A stretch of 64,000 nt of DNA. Source: Hymenobacter norwichensis DSM 15439. Its GTDB lineage: Bacteria; Bacteroidota; Bacteroidia; Cytophagales; Hymenobacteraceae. Positions 45,279 through 53,206 of this stretch are shown in pieces. The position numbers and the translations under genes are program-made. Location of the stretch: positions 124,001-188,000 of the forward strand of contig NZ_ATVL01000011.1 in assembly GCF_000420705.1 (NCBI RefSeq), written 5' to 3'. The notes below the pieces were generated by a model that was not told the origin of the DNA, ran no database searches, and saw nothing but the letters and a program-made list of their open reading frames with translations. Each line of letters starts with the position of its first letter. Within the stretch, counting starts at the first letter, position 1.

Positions 45279-46207
45279 TTCTTCTCCGCACTGTCTTCTT
45301 TGGTGGGTGGCGTGGTAGTGGCCAAGCGCCGCTCGATGTCTTCGGCCATGAATTCAGCATCTTCTTTCAGAGGCGAGTTCTCCTCGGCAAACAGCTTGGC
45401 GGCCGTGCGTATTTCCTCCCGGGCCTCGGGTAGTTTCTTGAGTTCGTTGTAGCTGTAGGCGAGGTTGAAATGGGCCAGTGGATAATTGCCGCGCAGCTCA
45501 ATCGAGCGTTTGAACAGCGGCACGCTTTCAGTGAAACGGCCCTGGCTCATGCGCACGAAACCGAAGGCGTAGTAAGAAAGATAGTCGCCGAGGCCGTGCT
45601 TGTGCGCCGAGGTGTAATAGCGGCTAATCAGCGCCATCAGCGCCTTGGGCGACTTCTCGGCTTCGGCGCATTCGCACTGTAACACCTGGTAATAATAGTC
45701 GCCCAGGGCGCGGTCGAGCTTGTAGTTGGTGGGGTAGCGCTTTTTCAGGTTCAGCAGAATCGGCTCCACTGCAAACGGGTAGGGAATGGCCGCCCGCGTG
45801 TACTTGACGCGCAACGAATCAAGGCGTTCCAGCGGGGCCAAGTCGCGGAACCCGAACCCTTCCAGCTCCCGGCTACGGAGGTAGTAGTTCAGTGCCAGCT
45901 CGGTTTGCTTAAGCGCAATGGTGGGCCGACGGTGCTTGGGGTCGAACTTGTTGAGCAGTTTAAAAGCCGACTCGTACTTGCGGTCCAGCATAAGTTCCGA
46001 CGCTTGCGTCAGCACTTCAGCTTCAGTAGGGGCTTTGGTAACAGGTTTAGGAGAGGTGGTTTTCTTGACGGCGGGCTTAGCCGTTTTGGGCTTGCTCGGG
46101 GCAGGGGCAGTGGTGGCGGGTTTGGTGGCGGCTGGTTTAGTTTGGGCCAGGGCAGGCAGCGCCAAACTCAGTGGCAGGAGCAGAAACAGAAGGGAGCGGT
46201 GTAGCAT
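45272..46207 (-). CDS. Exported TPR-repeat protein
   Basis: A protein of about 311 residues, start ATG 46207. A signal peptide (MLHRSLLFLLLPLSLALPALAQ) is followed by a 40-residue Pro/Ala/Lys/Thr linker. The remainder is helical, with TPR-like repeats such as RFTESVPLFKRSIELRGNYPLAHFNLAYSYNEL and a final ARE-EIRTAAKLF helix. It is probably a periplasmic scaffold. The partner is unknown. Confidence 0.75.
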   Translation of the reverse strand: MLHRSLLFLLLPLSLALPALAQTKPAATKPATTAPAPSKPKTAKPAVKKTTSPKPVTKAPTEAEVLTQASELMLDRKYESAFKLLNKFDPKHRRPTIALKQTELALNYYLRSRELEGFGFRDLAPLERLDSLRVKYTRAAIPYPFAVEPILLNLKKRYPTNYKLDRALGDYYYQVLQCECAEAEKSPKALMALISRYYTSAHKHGLGDYLSYYAFGFVRMSQGRFTESVPLFKRSIELRGNYPLAHFNLAYSYNELKKLPEAREEIRTAAKLFAEENSPLKEDAEFMAEDIERRLATTTPPTKEDSAEKKK

Positions 46208-46318
46208 AGGTAGCACTATATACGGCGCAAAGGGGAGTACCAGTTCAGGGATTTATGCTTGATATAATTGACTTTCCGAAAATCTTTCTCCACCTTGCCA
46301 ACGCTAAGGCACTAACAC

Positions 46319-46372
46319 ATGCACCAGAACCGCTACTTTTTTGGCTTTTATTACTTCTACGCCTCCGCGTAG
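46319..46372 (+). CDS. Leader peptide 1, Phe/Tyr-rich
   Basis: A 17-residue ORF, MHQNRYFFGFYYFYASA, with four Phe and four Tyr codons, including four Tyr/Phe codons in a row at residues 11-14. It ends TAG at 46370-46372. The stop codon lies in a 6-bp hairpin (46357-46372), and the terminator at 46413 follows. No Shine-Dalgarno is visible, which is usual for this phylum. It is probably translated for its regulatory effect and not for its product. Confidence 0.78.
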   Translation: MHQNRYFFGFYYFYASA

Positions 46373-46412
46373 TCGAGTAGCCGCCGTGTAGCCTTTTCAA
46401 CCTGAAAACTCC

Positions 46413-46444
46413 AGCGCCTCTCGACCCCGAGAGGCGCTTTTTTT
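46413..46444 (+). terminator. Attenuator terminator 1
   Basis: A perfect 11-bp stem (AGCGCCTCTCG / CGAGAGGCGCT) with a 4-base loop, followed by seven T residues. No complete gene is upstream of it on this strand, only leader peptide 1. Confidence 0.92.
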
Positions 46445-46458
46445 ACGTCTTTGCTTTC

Positions 46459-46542
46459 ATGCACCAGTTCAGCTTCTTCTTTACCTTTTTCTATTACCTG
46501 TTCTTTTATCAAAAGAACCGGGCCTGTTTTTGCCGCTGCTGA
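46459..46542 (+). CDS. Leader peptide 2, Phe/Tyr-rich
   Basis: A 27-residue ORF. The first 17 residues are MHQFSFFFTFFYYLFFY, with eight Phe and three Tyr; the tail is QKNRACFCRC. The total is nine Phe and three Tyr in 27. It ends TGA at 46540-46542. Its MHQ start matches leader 1, and the codons ATGCACCAG are the same, suggesting duplication of a module. The antiterminator half at 46520-46526 is inside the end of this ORF, so a ribosome stalled earlier would leave it free. Confidence 0.8.
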   Translation: MHQFSFFFTFFYYLFFYQKNRACFCRC

Positions 46543-46569
46543 CCTACCACTCCGCACCCCCGCAAACCC

Positions 46570-46597
46570 AGGCCCCCGCACACCGGAGGCCTTTTTT
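46570..46597 (+). terminator. Attenuator terminator 2
   Basis: AGGCC-C-CC at 46570-46577 pairs with GG-A-GGCCT at 46585-46592 (one internal mismatch), then six T residues. It ends 45 bp before the prephenate dehydratase start. Confidence 0.82.
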
Positions 46598-46641
46598 ATT
46601 GCTCAGTTGCTTTCCTGTCACCTCATTACCAGTTTCTTCTA

Positions 46642-47478
46642 ATGCCACTTTCTCCTTCCGCCATTGCCATTCAGGGATACGCGGGCAGCTTCCACGAGCT
46701 AGCCGCCCGCCACTACTTCGGTGCCGAACCCGAAATTGTGCCCTGCGCGACGTTTGGGGAAGTGGTGCGGCAGGTAACCAGCGGCGCGGCCGAAGCCGGG
46801 TTGATGGCCATCGAGAATTCCATTGCCGGCAGCATCCTGCCCAACTACAGCCTGCTCCAGCGCTCGGCCGTGCAGGTAACCGGCGAAGTGTACCTGCACA
46901 TCCGGCAGCACCTACTGGCCTTGCCAGGCCAAGCCCTGGCCGATATCCGGGAAGTGCATTCGCACCCGGTGGCGCTGCTGCAATGCGCTGATTTTCTGGC
47001 CCTGCACCCTTGGCAATTGGTGGAAACAGTGGATACGGCCCTCAGCGCCCGGCACCTGCGCGAACGGACCAGCTTGGGCATAGCCGCCGTAGCCGGTGAG
47101 GCCGCGGCCCGGCTCTACGGCCTGGAAGTGCTGGCCCCCAACATTCACGCCGACCCCGAAAACTACACTCGCTTCTTGGTGCTGGAACGCCAGGACCCCG
47201 AGCGGCCTACCAGCCCGGCCAACAAAGCCTCGCTGTATTTCCACACCGACCACCAGCGCGGCAGCCTGGCCCGGGTGCTGACCTGCATTGCCGGCCACGG
47301 CTTCAACCTCTCCAAGCTCCAGTCGTGCCCCCGGCCGGGCCGCACCTGGCAGTACTACTTCCACGCCGACGTCGAGTTCGAGGAAGCCGCCCAACTCCCG
47401 GCGCTGCTGCAAGAACTCACCCTGCTCACCGACGACCTGCAAGTACTAGGGGCCTATCAACGCGGCGAGTATTACTGA
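46642..47478 (+). CDS. pheA: Prephenate dehydratase with ACT domain
   Basis: A 278-residue monofunctional enzyme that turns prephenate into phenylpyruvate. The catalytic domain (residues 1-185) opens AIQGYAGSFHELAARHYF, has AEAGLMAIENSIAGSI and ends with the essential Thr motif NYTRFLVL. An ACT domain follows (about 195-275), ASLYFHTDHQRGSLARVLTCI. The Phe-binding ESRP motif of this domain is replaced by QSCP (LSKLQSCPRPG), so feedback binding may be altered. It is the first structural gene after the attenuators. Confidence 0.93.
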   Translation: MPLSPSAIAIQGYAGSFHELAARHYFGAEPEIVPCATFGEVVRQVTSGAAEAGLMAIENSIAGSILPNYSLLQRSAVQVTGEVYLHIRQHLLALPGQALADIREVHSHPVALLQCADFLALHPWQLVETVDTALSARHLRERTSLGIAAVAGEAAARLYGLEVLAPNIHADPENYTRFLVLERQDPERPTSPANKASLYFHTDHQRGSLARVLTCIAGHGFNLSKLQSCPRPGRTWQYYFHADVEFEEAAQLPALLQELTLLTDDLQVLGAYQRGEYY

Positions 47479-47530
47479 TAGGTGGCGGATGATTGTCAAT
47501 TGTTATTGACAATCATCCGCCACCTATCAG
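47475..47530. terminator. Perfect 26-bp hairpin at the end of pheA
   Basis: Arms 47475-47500 and 47505-47530 are perfect inverted repeats around TGTT. The left arm contains the pheA stop codon. No T-run follows, so it may be a processing or stability element inside the operon and not a full stop. Confidence 0.75.
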
Positions 47531-47569
47531 CAACAAACAACCAACAAGTCAACAACCAGCCAGCAACCC

Positions 47570-48781
47570 ATGCAAGTCTCCACTGCTCAGCGCTTAGCCA
47601 ACACTGGCGAATACTACTTCTCGCAGAAGCTGCGTGAAATTGCCGCGCTCAACCAGGCGGGCGCCGACATCATCAGCCTGGGTATCGGGAGCCCCGATTT
47701 GCCGCCGCACCCCACCGTAACGGCCGCCCTCACGGCCTCGGCCGCCCTGCCTTCCGCGCACGGCTACCAGAGCTACCAGGGCACGCCGGCTTTACGGGCG
47801 GCTATTGCGGAGTGGTACGGCCGCGCCTATGGTGTAGCCCTGGACCCCGCCACGGAAGTGCTGCCGCTGCTGGGCTCGAAGGAAGGCTTGATGCACATTG
47901 GCATGACGTTTCTGGAAGCCGGCGACACGGTGCTCATCCCCAACCCCGGCTACCCCACCTACCGCGCCGTAGCCGAAATCTGCGGGGCCACCATCCGGGA
48001 GTACGACCTGACCGAAGCCGGCGGCTGGCTACCCGACCTGGAAGCCTTGGCCGAATCGGATTTGAGCGGCGTGAAGATGATGCTGGTCAATTACCCGCAC
48101 ATGCCCACTGGCACCCGTGCCGATGTGGCGTTCCTGACCCGGCTGGTGCAGTTTGCGCAAGAGCACCAGATTATGCTGGTTCACGACAACCCGTACAGCT
48201 TCATCCTCAACGACAACCCCACCAGCCTACTCTCGGTGCCGGGGGCGCGGGAAGTGTCCTTGGAGCTGAACTCGCTCAGCAAGTCGCACAACATGGCCGG
48301 GTGGCGCGTGGGGCTGCTGGCCGGCCGCGCCGATTGGCTGAAGGAAGTGCTGCGCTTCAAAAGCAATATGGATTCAGGGATGTACTTGCCGGTGCAGCAG
48401 GCCGCCGTGGCGGCGCTGGCCCTCGGCCCCGAGTGGTTCGCGGAGCTGAACGCCATTTATCAGGCCCGCCGCGCTGTGGTATTCGAGCTGCTGCACGCCC
48501 TGGGCTGCCAGCCTGACCCCAGCCAAACCGGCCTGTTCGTGTGGGCCGCCGTGCCCGCCGGGTACGCCGATGGCTACGCCTTGAGCGACGAATTGCTCCA
48601 CGATGCCCGCGTGTTCATTACGCCCGGTGGCATCTTCGGCAGCAACGGCAACAATTACATCCGCGTGAGCTTGTGCCAACCGGAAGCGTTGCTGCGCAAA
48701 GCCATGGAACGAATTGTGTCTAGTTCAAAAGCACGTCATGCAGAGCGCAGCGAACTATCTCGCGTGCTGACGCAGGAATAG
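47570..48781 (+). CDS. Class I/II aminotransferase
   Basis: A 403-residue PLP enzyme. The family N-terminal helix is followed by LGIGSPDLPPHPTV, the LGSKEGLMHIG motif, NYPHMPTG, and the PLP Lys at 238 in SLSKSHNMAGWRVG. It resembles LL-diaminopimelate and aromatic aminotransferases. Inside this operon, transamination of phenylpyruvate and 4-hydroxyphenylpyruvate to Phe and Tyr is likely. The last 17 residues are encoded by the left arm of palindromic element B, so they are probably a late addition and not part of the fold. Confidence 0.9.
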   Translation: MQVSTAQRLANTGEYYFSQKLREIAALNQAGADIISLGIGSPDLPPHPTVTAALTASAALPSAHGYQSYQGTPALRAAIAEWYGRAYGVALDPATEVLPLLGSKEGLMHIGMTFLEAGDTVLIPNPGYPTYRAVAEICGATIREYDLTEAGGWLPDLEALAESDLSGVKMMLVNYPHMPTGTRADVAFLTRLVQFAQEHQIMLVHDNPYSFILNDNPTSLLSVPGAREVSLELNSLSKSHNMAGWRVGLLAGRADWLKEVLRFKSNMDSGMYLPVQQAAVAALALGPEWFAELNAIYQARRAVVFELLHALGCQPDPSQTGLFVWAAVPAGYADGYALSDELLHDARVFITPGGIFGSNGNNYIRVSLCQPEALLRKAMERIVSSSKARHAERSELSRVLTQE

Positions 48782-48828
48782 TAACCCAACGTCAGCACGC
48801 GAGATGCTTCGCTGCGCTCTGCATGACG
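48734..48828. repeat. Palindromic dispersed repeat, copy B
   Basis: Arms 48734-48772 and 48790-48828 (39 bp, two mismatches) open CGTCATGCAGAGCGCAGCGA and continue to CTCGCGTGCTGACG. It shares the CGTCATGC-x-GAG, ATCTC and GCGTGCTGACG blocks with copy C, and the first blocks with copy A. The left arm is the 3' end of the aminotransferase gene. Confidence 0.88.
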
Positions 48829-48858
48829 GTCTATCTTTTTGAATAAGTGTTACTTGCC

Positions 48859-49707
48859 ATGAACACAGTAGTTGTAATTGGAATCGGGCTGATTGGTGGC
48901 TCCCTGGCGCTCAGCTTGCGGCAGCAGGGCTTGGCCACTCGCTTTATCGGGATGGAGGCCAACCTGGAAAACGCCCACCGGGCGCTGGAACTGGGGCTGG
49001 TTGATAAAATCGAAACCAACCTGGAGGTGGCCGTAGCTGCCGCCGACTTAGTAATAGTAGCCGTACCCATGGACGCCATGCTGACCGTGCTGCCGCTGGT
49101 GCTCGATGCGGCCACCGGCCGCCAGGTGGTGGTAGATGTGGGCTCCACCAAGGAGAAGCTGCTAGCCGCCGTAGCCGACCACCCAAACCGGGGTCGGTTC
49201 GTGGCCATCCACCCGATGGCGGGTACCGAGTACTCGGGCCCGGAGGCGGCGGTGCAACACCTGTTTGCCGGCAAGACGCTGGTGGTGTGCGACGCTCACC
49301 GTTCCGACCCCGACGCCGTGCAGACCGTGGAAACGCTGTTCCGGGCTCTGCCCATGCGCCTACTCTACCTCGATGCCGCCGACCACGATTTGCACGCTGC
49401 GTATGTGTCGCACATTTCGCACATCACCTCGTTTGCGCTGGCTCTCACAGTGTTGGAGAAAGAGAAAGAAGAGCAGCGTATCTTCGACTTGGCCAGCGGC
49501 GGCTTCGAATCGACGGTGCGGCTGGCCAAAAGCTCGCCGGCCATGTGGGTGCCCATCTTCCGCCAGAACCGCACCAACGTCCTCGATGTACTAGACGAGC
49601 ACCTGCGGCAGCTCCAGGAACTGCGCCGCCTACTGGCCGAGGAAGATTACGACGGCCTGCGCCGCTCTATCGAACAAGCCAACCACATCCGTAAAATCAT
49701 TTCCTAG
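48859..49707 (+). CDS. tyrA: Prephenate dehydrogenase
   Basis: A 282-residue enzyme starting at ATG 48859 (a GTG at 48847 is possible). The NAD-binding motif VVIGIGLIGGSLALSLRQQG opens the protein. HPMAGTEYSGPEAA and SHISHITSFAL match the TyrA family, which oxidatively decarboxylates prephenate to 4-hydroxyphenylpyruvate. It belongs to the Phe/Tyr operon, after the aminotransferase and before DAHP synthase. Confidence 0.9.
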   Translation: MNTVVVIGIGLIGGSLALSLRQQGLATRFIGMEANLENAHRALELGLVDKIETNLEVAVAAADLVIVAVPMDAMLTVLPLVLDAATGRQVVVDVGSTKEKLLAAVADHPNRGRFVAIHPMAGTEYSGPEAAVQHLFAGKTLVVCDAHRSDPDAVQTVETLFRALPMRLLYLDAADHDLHAAYVSHISHITSFALALTVLEKEKEEQRIFDLASGGFESTVRLAKSSPAMWVPIFRQNRTNVLDVLDEHLRQLQELRRLLAEEDYDGLRRSIEQANHIRKIIS

Positions 49708-49761
49708 CACAACTGTAGCCCGTGCTACACTCACCACTTCGAAACCTTACCAACCCATCAT

Positions 49762-50841
49762 ATGAACCAGACTGAACTTGCCCCGAAAACGGCCAACATC
49801 CACAAGAAAGCCCTCCTGATTTCTGGCCCGTGCAGCGCCGAAACGGAAGAGCAAATGCTTCAATCCGCCACTGAGCTGGCCGCTACCGGCCGCGTGGATA
49901 TGCTGCGCGCCGGCATCTGGAAGCCCCGCACCAAGCCGGGCATGTTCGAGGGTATTGGGACAAAGGGGCTGCCGTGGCTGCGCAAAGCCAAGGAAATAAC
50001 CGGCTTGCCGGTAGCCGTGGAAGTTGCCACCGCCAAACACGTCGAAGACTGTCTGGCTTTCGAGGTAGACGTGCTGTGGGTAGGTGCCCGCACCACTGGT
50101 AACCCGTTCTCGGTGCAGGAAATAGCTAATGCCCTGCGCGGGGTAGATATTCCGGTGCTGGTGAAGAACCCCATTCACCCCGAACTGGAGCTGTGGATTG
50201 GCGCCGTGGAGCGGCTAGCCAAAGCGGGCCTCACCGACCTGGGCCTGATTCACCGGGGCTTCGCTAGCTACGGCAACACCGACTTCCGCAACGCCCCCAT
50301 GTGGCACCTGCCCATTGAAATGAAGCGCCGGATGCCCGACCTGCCCATCATCTGCGACCCGAGCCACATCTGCGGCCGCCGCGACACCCTCGCCGCCGTG
50401 GCCCAGCAGGCCATCGACCTGGACTTCGACGGGCTGATGCTGGAGTCGCACCCCGACCCGGACAACGCCTGGAGCGACGCCAAGCAGCAGGTAACGGCTG
50501 CCGCCCTCAAAACGATGCTGGAGGGCCTGACTTGGCGCCACGAGCCTACCAACCAGCGCGAATTCCAGACGGCGCTGGCCGGCCTGCGGGAGCAAATCAA
50601 CCAACTCGACAATGAAATCATGCAGCTGATTGGCCGCCGCATGGGCGTGGCGCAGCAAATCGGGCAGTACAAGAAAGACAACGACATCACCATCCTGCAA
50701 ACCAACCGCTACAGCGAAATCCTGGACCGGAGCCTGCGCCAGGGCGAGAAGCTAGGCCTTTCGCCGGAGTTCGTGCACACCTACCTCGAAGCCGTGCACT
50801 TGGAGTCCATCAACCGCCAGAACAAGGTGATGAACTCGTAG
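49762..50841 (+). CDS. Bifunctional DAHP synthase/chorismate mutase
   Basis: A 359-residue protein. The first 260 residues form a beta-type DAHP synthase (ISGPCSAETEEQMLQSATELA, RAGIWKPRTKPGMFEG, LMLESHPDPDNAWSD). The last 90 residues are an AroQ-type chorismate mutase helix bundle (LREQINQLDNEIMQLIGRRMGVAQQIGQYK). It both starts the shikimate pathway and makes prephenate, so the fusion supplies substrate for pheA and tyrA in the same operon. The C-terminal mutase usually gives feedback control in such fusions. Confidence 0.94.
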   Translation: MNQTELAPKTANIHKKALLISGPCSAETEEQMLQSATELAATGRVDMLRAGIWKPRTKPGMFEGIGTKGLPWLRKAKEITGLPVAVEVATAKHVEDCLAFEVDVLWVGARTTGNPFSVQEIANALRGVDIPVLVKNPIHPELELWIGAVERLAKAGLTDLGLIHRGFASYGNTDFRNAPMWHLPIEMKRRMPDLPIICDPSHICGRRDTLAAVAQQAIDLDFDGLMLESHPDPDNAWSDAKQQVTAAALKTMLEGLTWRHEPTNQREFQTALAGLREQINQLDNEIMQLIGRRMGVAQQIGQYKKDNDITILQTNRYSEILDRSLRQGEKLGLSPEFVHTYLEAVHLESINRQNKVMNS

Positions 50842-50873
50842 CCGGAAGTAACGACAGATATTGACAGGAACTA

Positions 50874-50922
50874 TAACGGGAAGGGCAAGCAGAATTATTA
50901 TTTCTGCTTGCCCTTCCCGTTA
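50874..50922 (+). terminator. Terminator of the aromatic operon
   Basis: Arms 50874-50894 and 50902-50922 are perfect inverted repeats of 21 bp around a 7-base loop. It is 32 bp after the DAHP synthase stop. The T-run is short. Confidence 0.82.
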
Positions 50923-51029
50923 ATTATGAACACCTTACGCCAGATATATTCGTTGTTGTAGGTGCTCCTGTAAGGAGCAGGTGCCCGATGTAGTGAACTA
51001 TCAAATTAGCTTATCAAACCTGTTGCTGT

Positions 51030-51752
51030 ATGTGGAATAAACGGAAGTTATTGGTGGGCGCTGCCCTTGTGCTAGTATCTGGCAGTGCCGTTGCGCAACG
51101 GTCGTTTTCGGTGGTGGCTGGCGGGCAGATGTATCTTACAAAGGCCCGGTTTGTGGAGGCCAAGCCAGCTGGTTTCGGGCTAGGCCTGGTACCGCACCTC
51201 TACTCCGGCTTCATGGTTGGCGCTGCTGTGGGACTTTCGCCGCGCTATGCTGTGCAGGCTACGGTAGGCATAGACGCATATGGGGTCAGCTTTCAAGCGC
51301 ACAGGGGGAGTACCATGCGGTTTTCACAGTATGCCACTGAATACGCTCTGGTGCTTAGGCGGCAGTACGCAACGGGGCAAGTAGGGCACGTCTGGTTCAC
51401 TGATTCGGGTTTCGATATGCTGCATGCTGGGGGTGGAGGCATTACGAGTTTCGGGATTGAAAGCAGCAATATGGTTGGGCCCGGTACTTCCGTATCAGGT
51501 ACGATAATAAATGGCAAGTCGTATCGGGTAGGGGTACGGCTAGGAGCAGGGCGTGAGTGGGCCCTGAGCAGCCGCCATCATGTGGCGCTTCAGGCCATTG
51601 CCAGCATCGGGCTAAGTGATTTACGACACTACCGGCTACAAAACACGACTTGGCAGCAGGGACAAACCATCGACCCTATAGTTAAGGATGTGCTGATTGC
51701 CACCCGCGCCAGCTTTGTGGGGGTGCAGGCCCGCTACCGGTTTCAGCTATAG
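51030..51752 (+). CDS. Exported beta-barrel-like protein
   Basis: A 240-residue protein with a signal peptide (about 1-22, ending GSAVAQ) and a mature part made of alternating beta-strands and Gly-rich turns, ending in FVGVQARYRFQL, a typical outer-membrane barrel closing strand. I do not recognise a specific family. Single gene. Confidence 0.7.
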   Translation: MWNKRKLLVGAALVLVSGSAVAQRSFSVVAGGQMYLTKARFVEAKPAGFGLGLVPHLYSGFMVGAAVGLSPRYAVQATVGIDAYGVSFQAHRGSTMRFSQYATEYALVLRRQYATGQVGHVWFTDSGFDMLHAGGGGITSFGIESSNMVGPGTSVSGTIINGKSYRVGVRLGAGREWALSSRHHVALQAIASIGLSDLRHYRLQNTTWQQGQTIDPIVKDVLIATRASFVGVQARYRFQL

Positions 51753-51827
51753 AAGGCGGTAATCTTGTAGGTAGCCAGCGGCCCCGGCAACTTGGCCATC
51801 TGCTGAGTTACGCCGTACTTACGGGCT

Positions 51828-53204
51828 ATGCTCTTCTATACCGTCATGAAGCCCCTCGTGCAGGTTGCCCTGCGCGTGTTTTTTCGCCGTCTGGAAATCC
51901 GGCACCGGGACCGGCTGCAAACCCCAGGGCCGCTGCTCATGGTGAGCAACCACCCCAATACCCTCATGGACCCGCTGGTGGTGGCGGCCAACCGGCGCGA
52001 ATCCATTGCGTTTCTGGCGAAGAGTACGTTTTTCAAGAACCCGATTTCGCGGGCCATTTTTACGTCCGGCAACTCCATTCCTATCTACCGCCGTCAGGAC
52101 GTGGAAACCGGCGGGGTAGCCGTCACGCCTGAGCAGCTAGCCGCTCAGAATGAGGCTACGTTCGGCAAGTGCTACGACTATCTGGACAAGCGCGGGACCA
52201 TCATGATTTTTCCGGAGGGTACCAGCGTGAGCGAGCGGCGGCTGCGGCCCCTGAAAACCGGCGCGGCCCGCATTGCGCTGGGGGCCGAGGCGCGCCACGA
52301 TTTCAAGCTGGGTTTGCGGGTGTTGCCGTTGGGTATCAATTACTTCGATCCGCAGCATTTCCGCTCCGATGTGTTCATCAACGTGGCCCCGCCCATCCGG
52401 GTGGCCGACTACGCCGATGCCTACCGCCAAGACCCGCTAGCCGCCGCCGACCAGCTCACTGAGGACATCCGCCGGCACTTGGAGCAGCGCCTCGTCATCA
52501 CGCGCGACGCGGCCGAAGACGAGTTGGTGCAGCAGTTGGAGCGCACTTTCACCGGCCACCTCATCGAAGACGACCCGCGCACGCTCTACGACAACTTCCA
52601 GCTTAGCCGCACGCTGCTGCAAGCCGTAGCCTACTTCGACCAGCATGACCCCGGCCGCCTCACCGAAGCCCGCGCCCACCTGACTTCCTACTTAGGAGAG
52701 CTGAAACGGCTGGGCCTCACCGATGAAGCCCTGGAGTCGGACCGGCGGGGCCGGACGCGGGGCGAGCGGGCGTTGCGGTCCGGCGTGAAACTGGTGCTGG
52801 GTTTGCCGGTGTATCTATACGGCGCCGTGAACAATTATCTGCCCTATAAGCTGCCCTCGGTAGCGGCCCGGCTGGCTACCAAGGAAGTGGAGTTTGTGGC
52901 GCCCATCATGATGGTGGTGGGCATGCTGACGTTCAGTATCGGCTACGCGCTGCAAATTGCGCTGGTACACCATTTCACCCAGGATTGGCGCTGGACTGCG
53001 CTGTACGCCTTGAGCTTGCCTCTGACTGGCTTCTACGCGCTGAGCTATTGGAACCAGCTGGCCGGCCGGGTGCGGCGAGTGCGGGCCCTGCGGCTTTTCC
53101 GGCAGCAGCGCCCTCTGATGGAAGGATTGCTCCGCAAGCGCGCCACCATCCTGCGCCTACTAGCCGAAGCCCGCGAAAAGTACCTAGCTCGGGAAATAGA
53201 TTGA
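51828..53204 (+). CDS. Lysophospholipid acyltransferase (PlsC-like)
   Basis: A 458-residue membrane-associated acyltransferase. The catalytic motif is SNHPNTLMDPL with His 42 and Asp 48, one residue longer than the usual HX4D spacing, as in a subgroup of these enzymes. FPEGTS lies near residue 125. The C-terminal part has two or three hydrophobic segments (about 345-400) and a basic tail. It probably acylates lysophosphatidic acid or a related lipid. The substrate cannot be told. Confidence 0.85.
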   Translation: MLFYTVMKPLVQVALRVFFRRLEIRHRDRLQTPGPLLMVSNHPNTLMDPLVVAANRRESIAFLAKSTFFKNPISRAIFTSGNSIPIYRRQDVETGGVAVTPEQLAAQNEATFGKCYDYLDKRGTIMIFPEGTSVSERRLRPLKTGAARIALGAEARHDFKLGLRVLPLGINYFDPQHFRSDVFINVAPPIRVADYADAYRQDPLAAADQLTEDIRRHLEQRLVITRDAAEDELVQQLERTFTGHLIEDDPRTLYDNFQLSRTLLQAVAYFDQHDPGRLTEARAHLTSYLGELKRLGLTDEALESDRRGRTRGERALRSGVKLVLGLPVYLYGAVNNYLPYKLPSVAARLATKEVEFVAPIMMVVGMLTFSIGYALQIALVHHFTQDWRWTALYALSLPLTGFYALSYWNQLAGRVRRVRALRLFRQQRPLMEGLLRKRATILRLLAEAREKYLAREID

Positions 53205-53206
53205 AT

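Larger units (their letters stand above)
46319..46597 (+). promoter_or_regulatory. Tandem Phe/Tyr attenuators of the aromatic operon
   Basis: Two consecutive modules precede prephenate dehydratase. Each has a short leader ORF opening ATGCACCAG, dense in Phe and Tyr codons, and then an intrinsic terminator. In module 1, CTACGC (46357) can pair with GCGTAG (46367), and GTCGAG (46372) with CTCGAC (46420). In module 2, GGGCCTG (46520) can pair with CAGGCCC (46569). The second pairings would block the terminators. Stalling at scarce Phe-tRNA or Tyr-tRNA would therefore permit readthrough. The mechanism is inferred from layout. Confidence 0.8.

Noticed and set aside
46254..46380. A 42-codon frame overlapping leader 1 in another frame
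   Set aside because: It has no Phe/Tyr bias and no match in the second module, while the MHQ frame is repeated in both.
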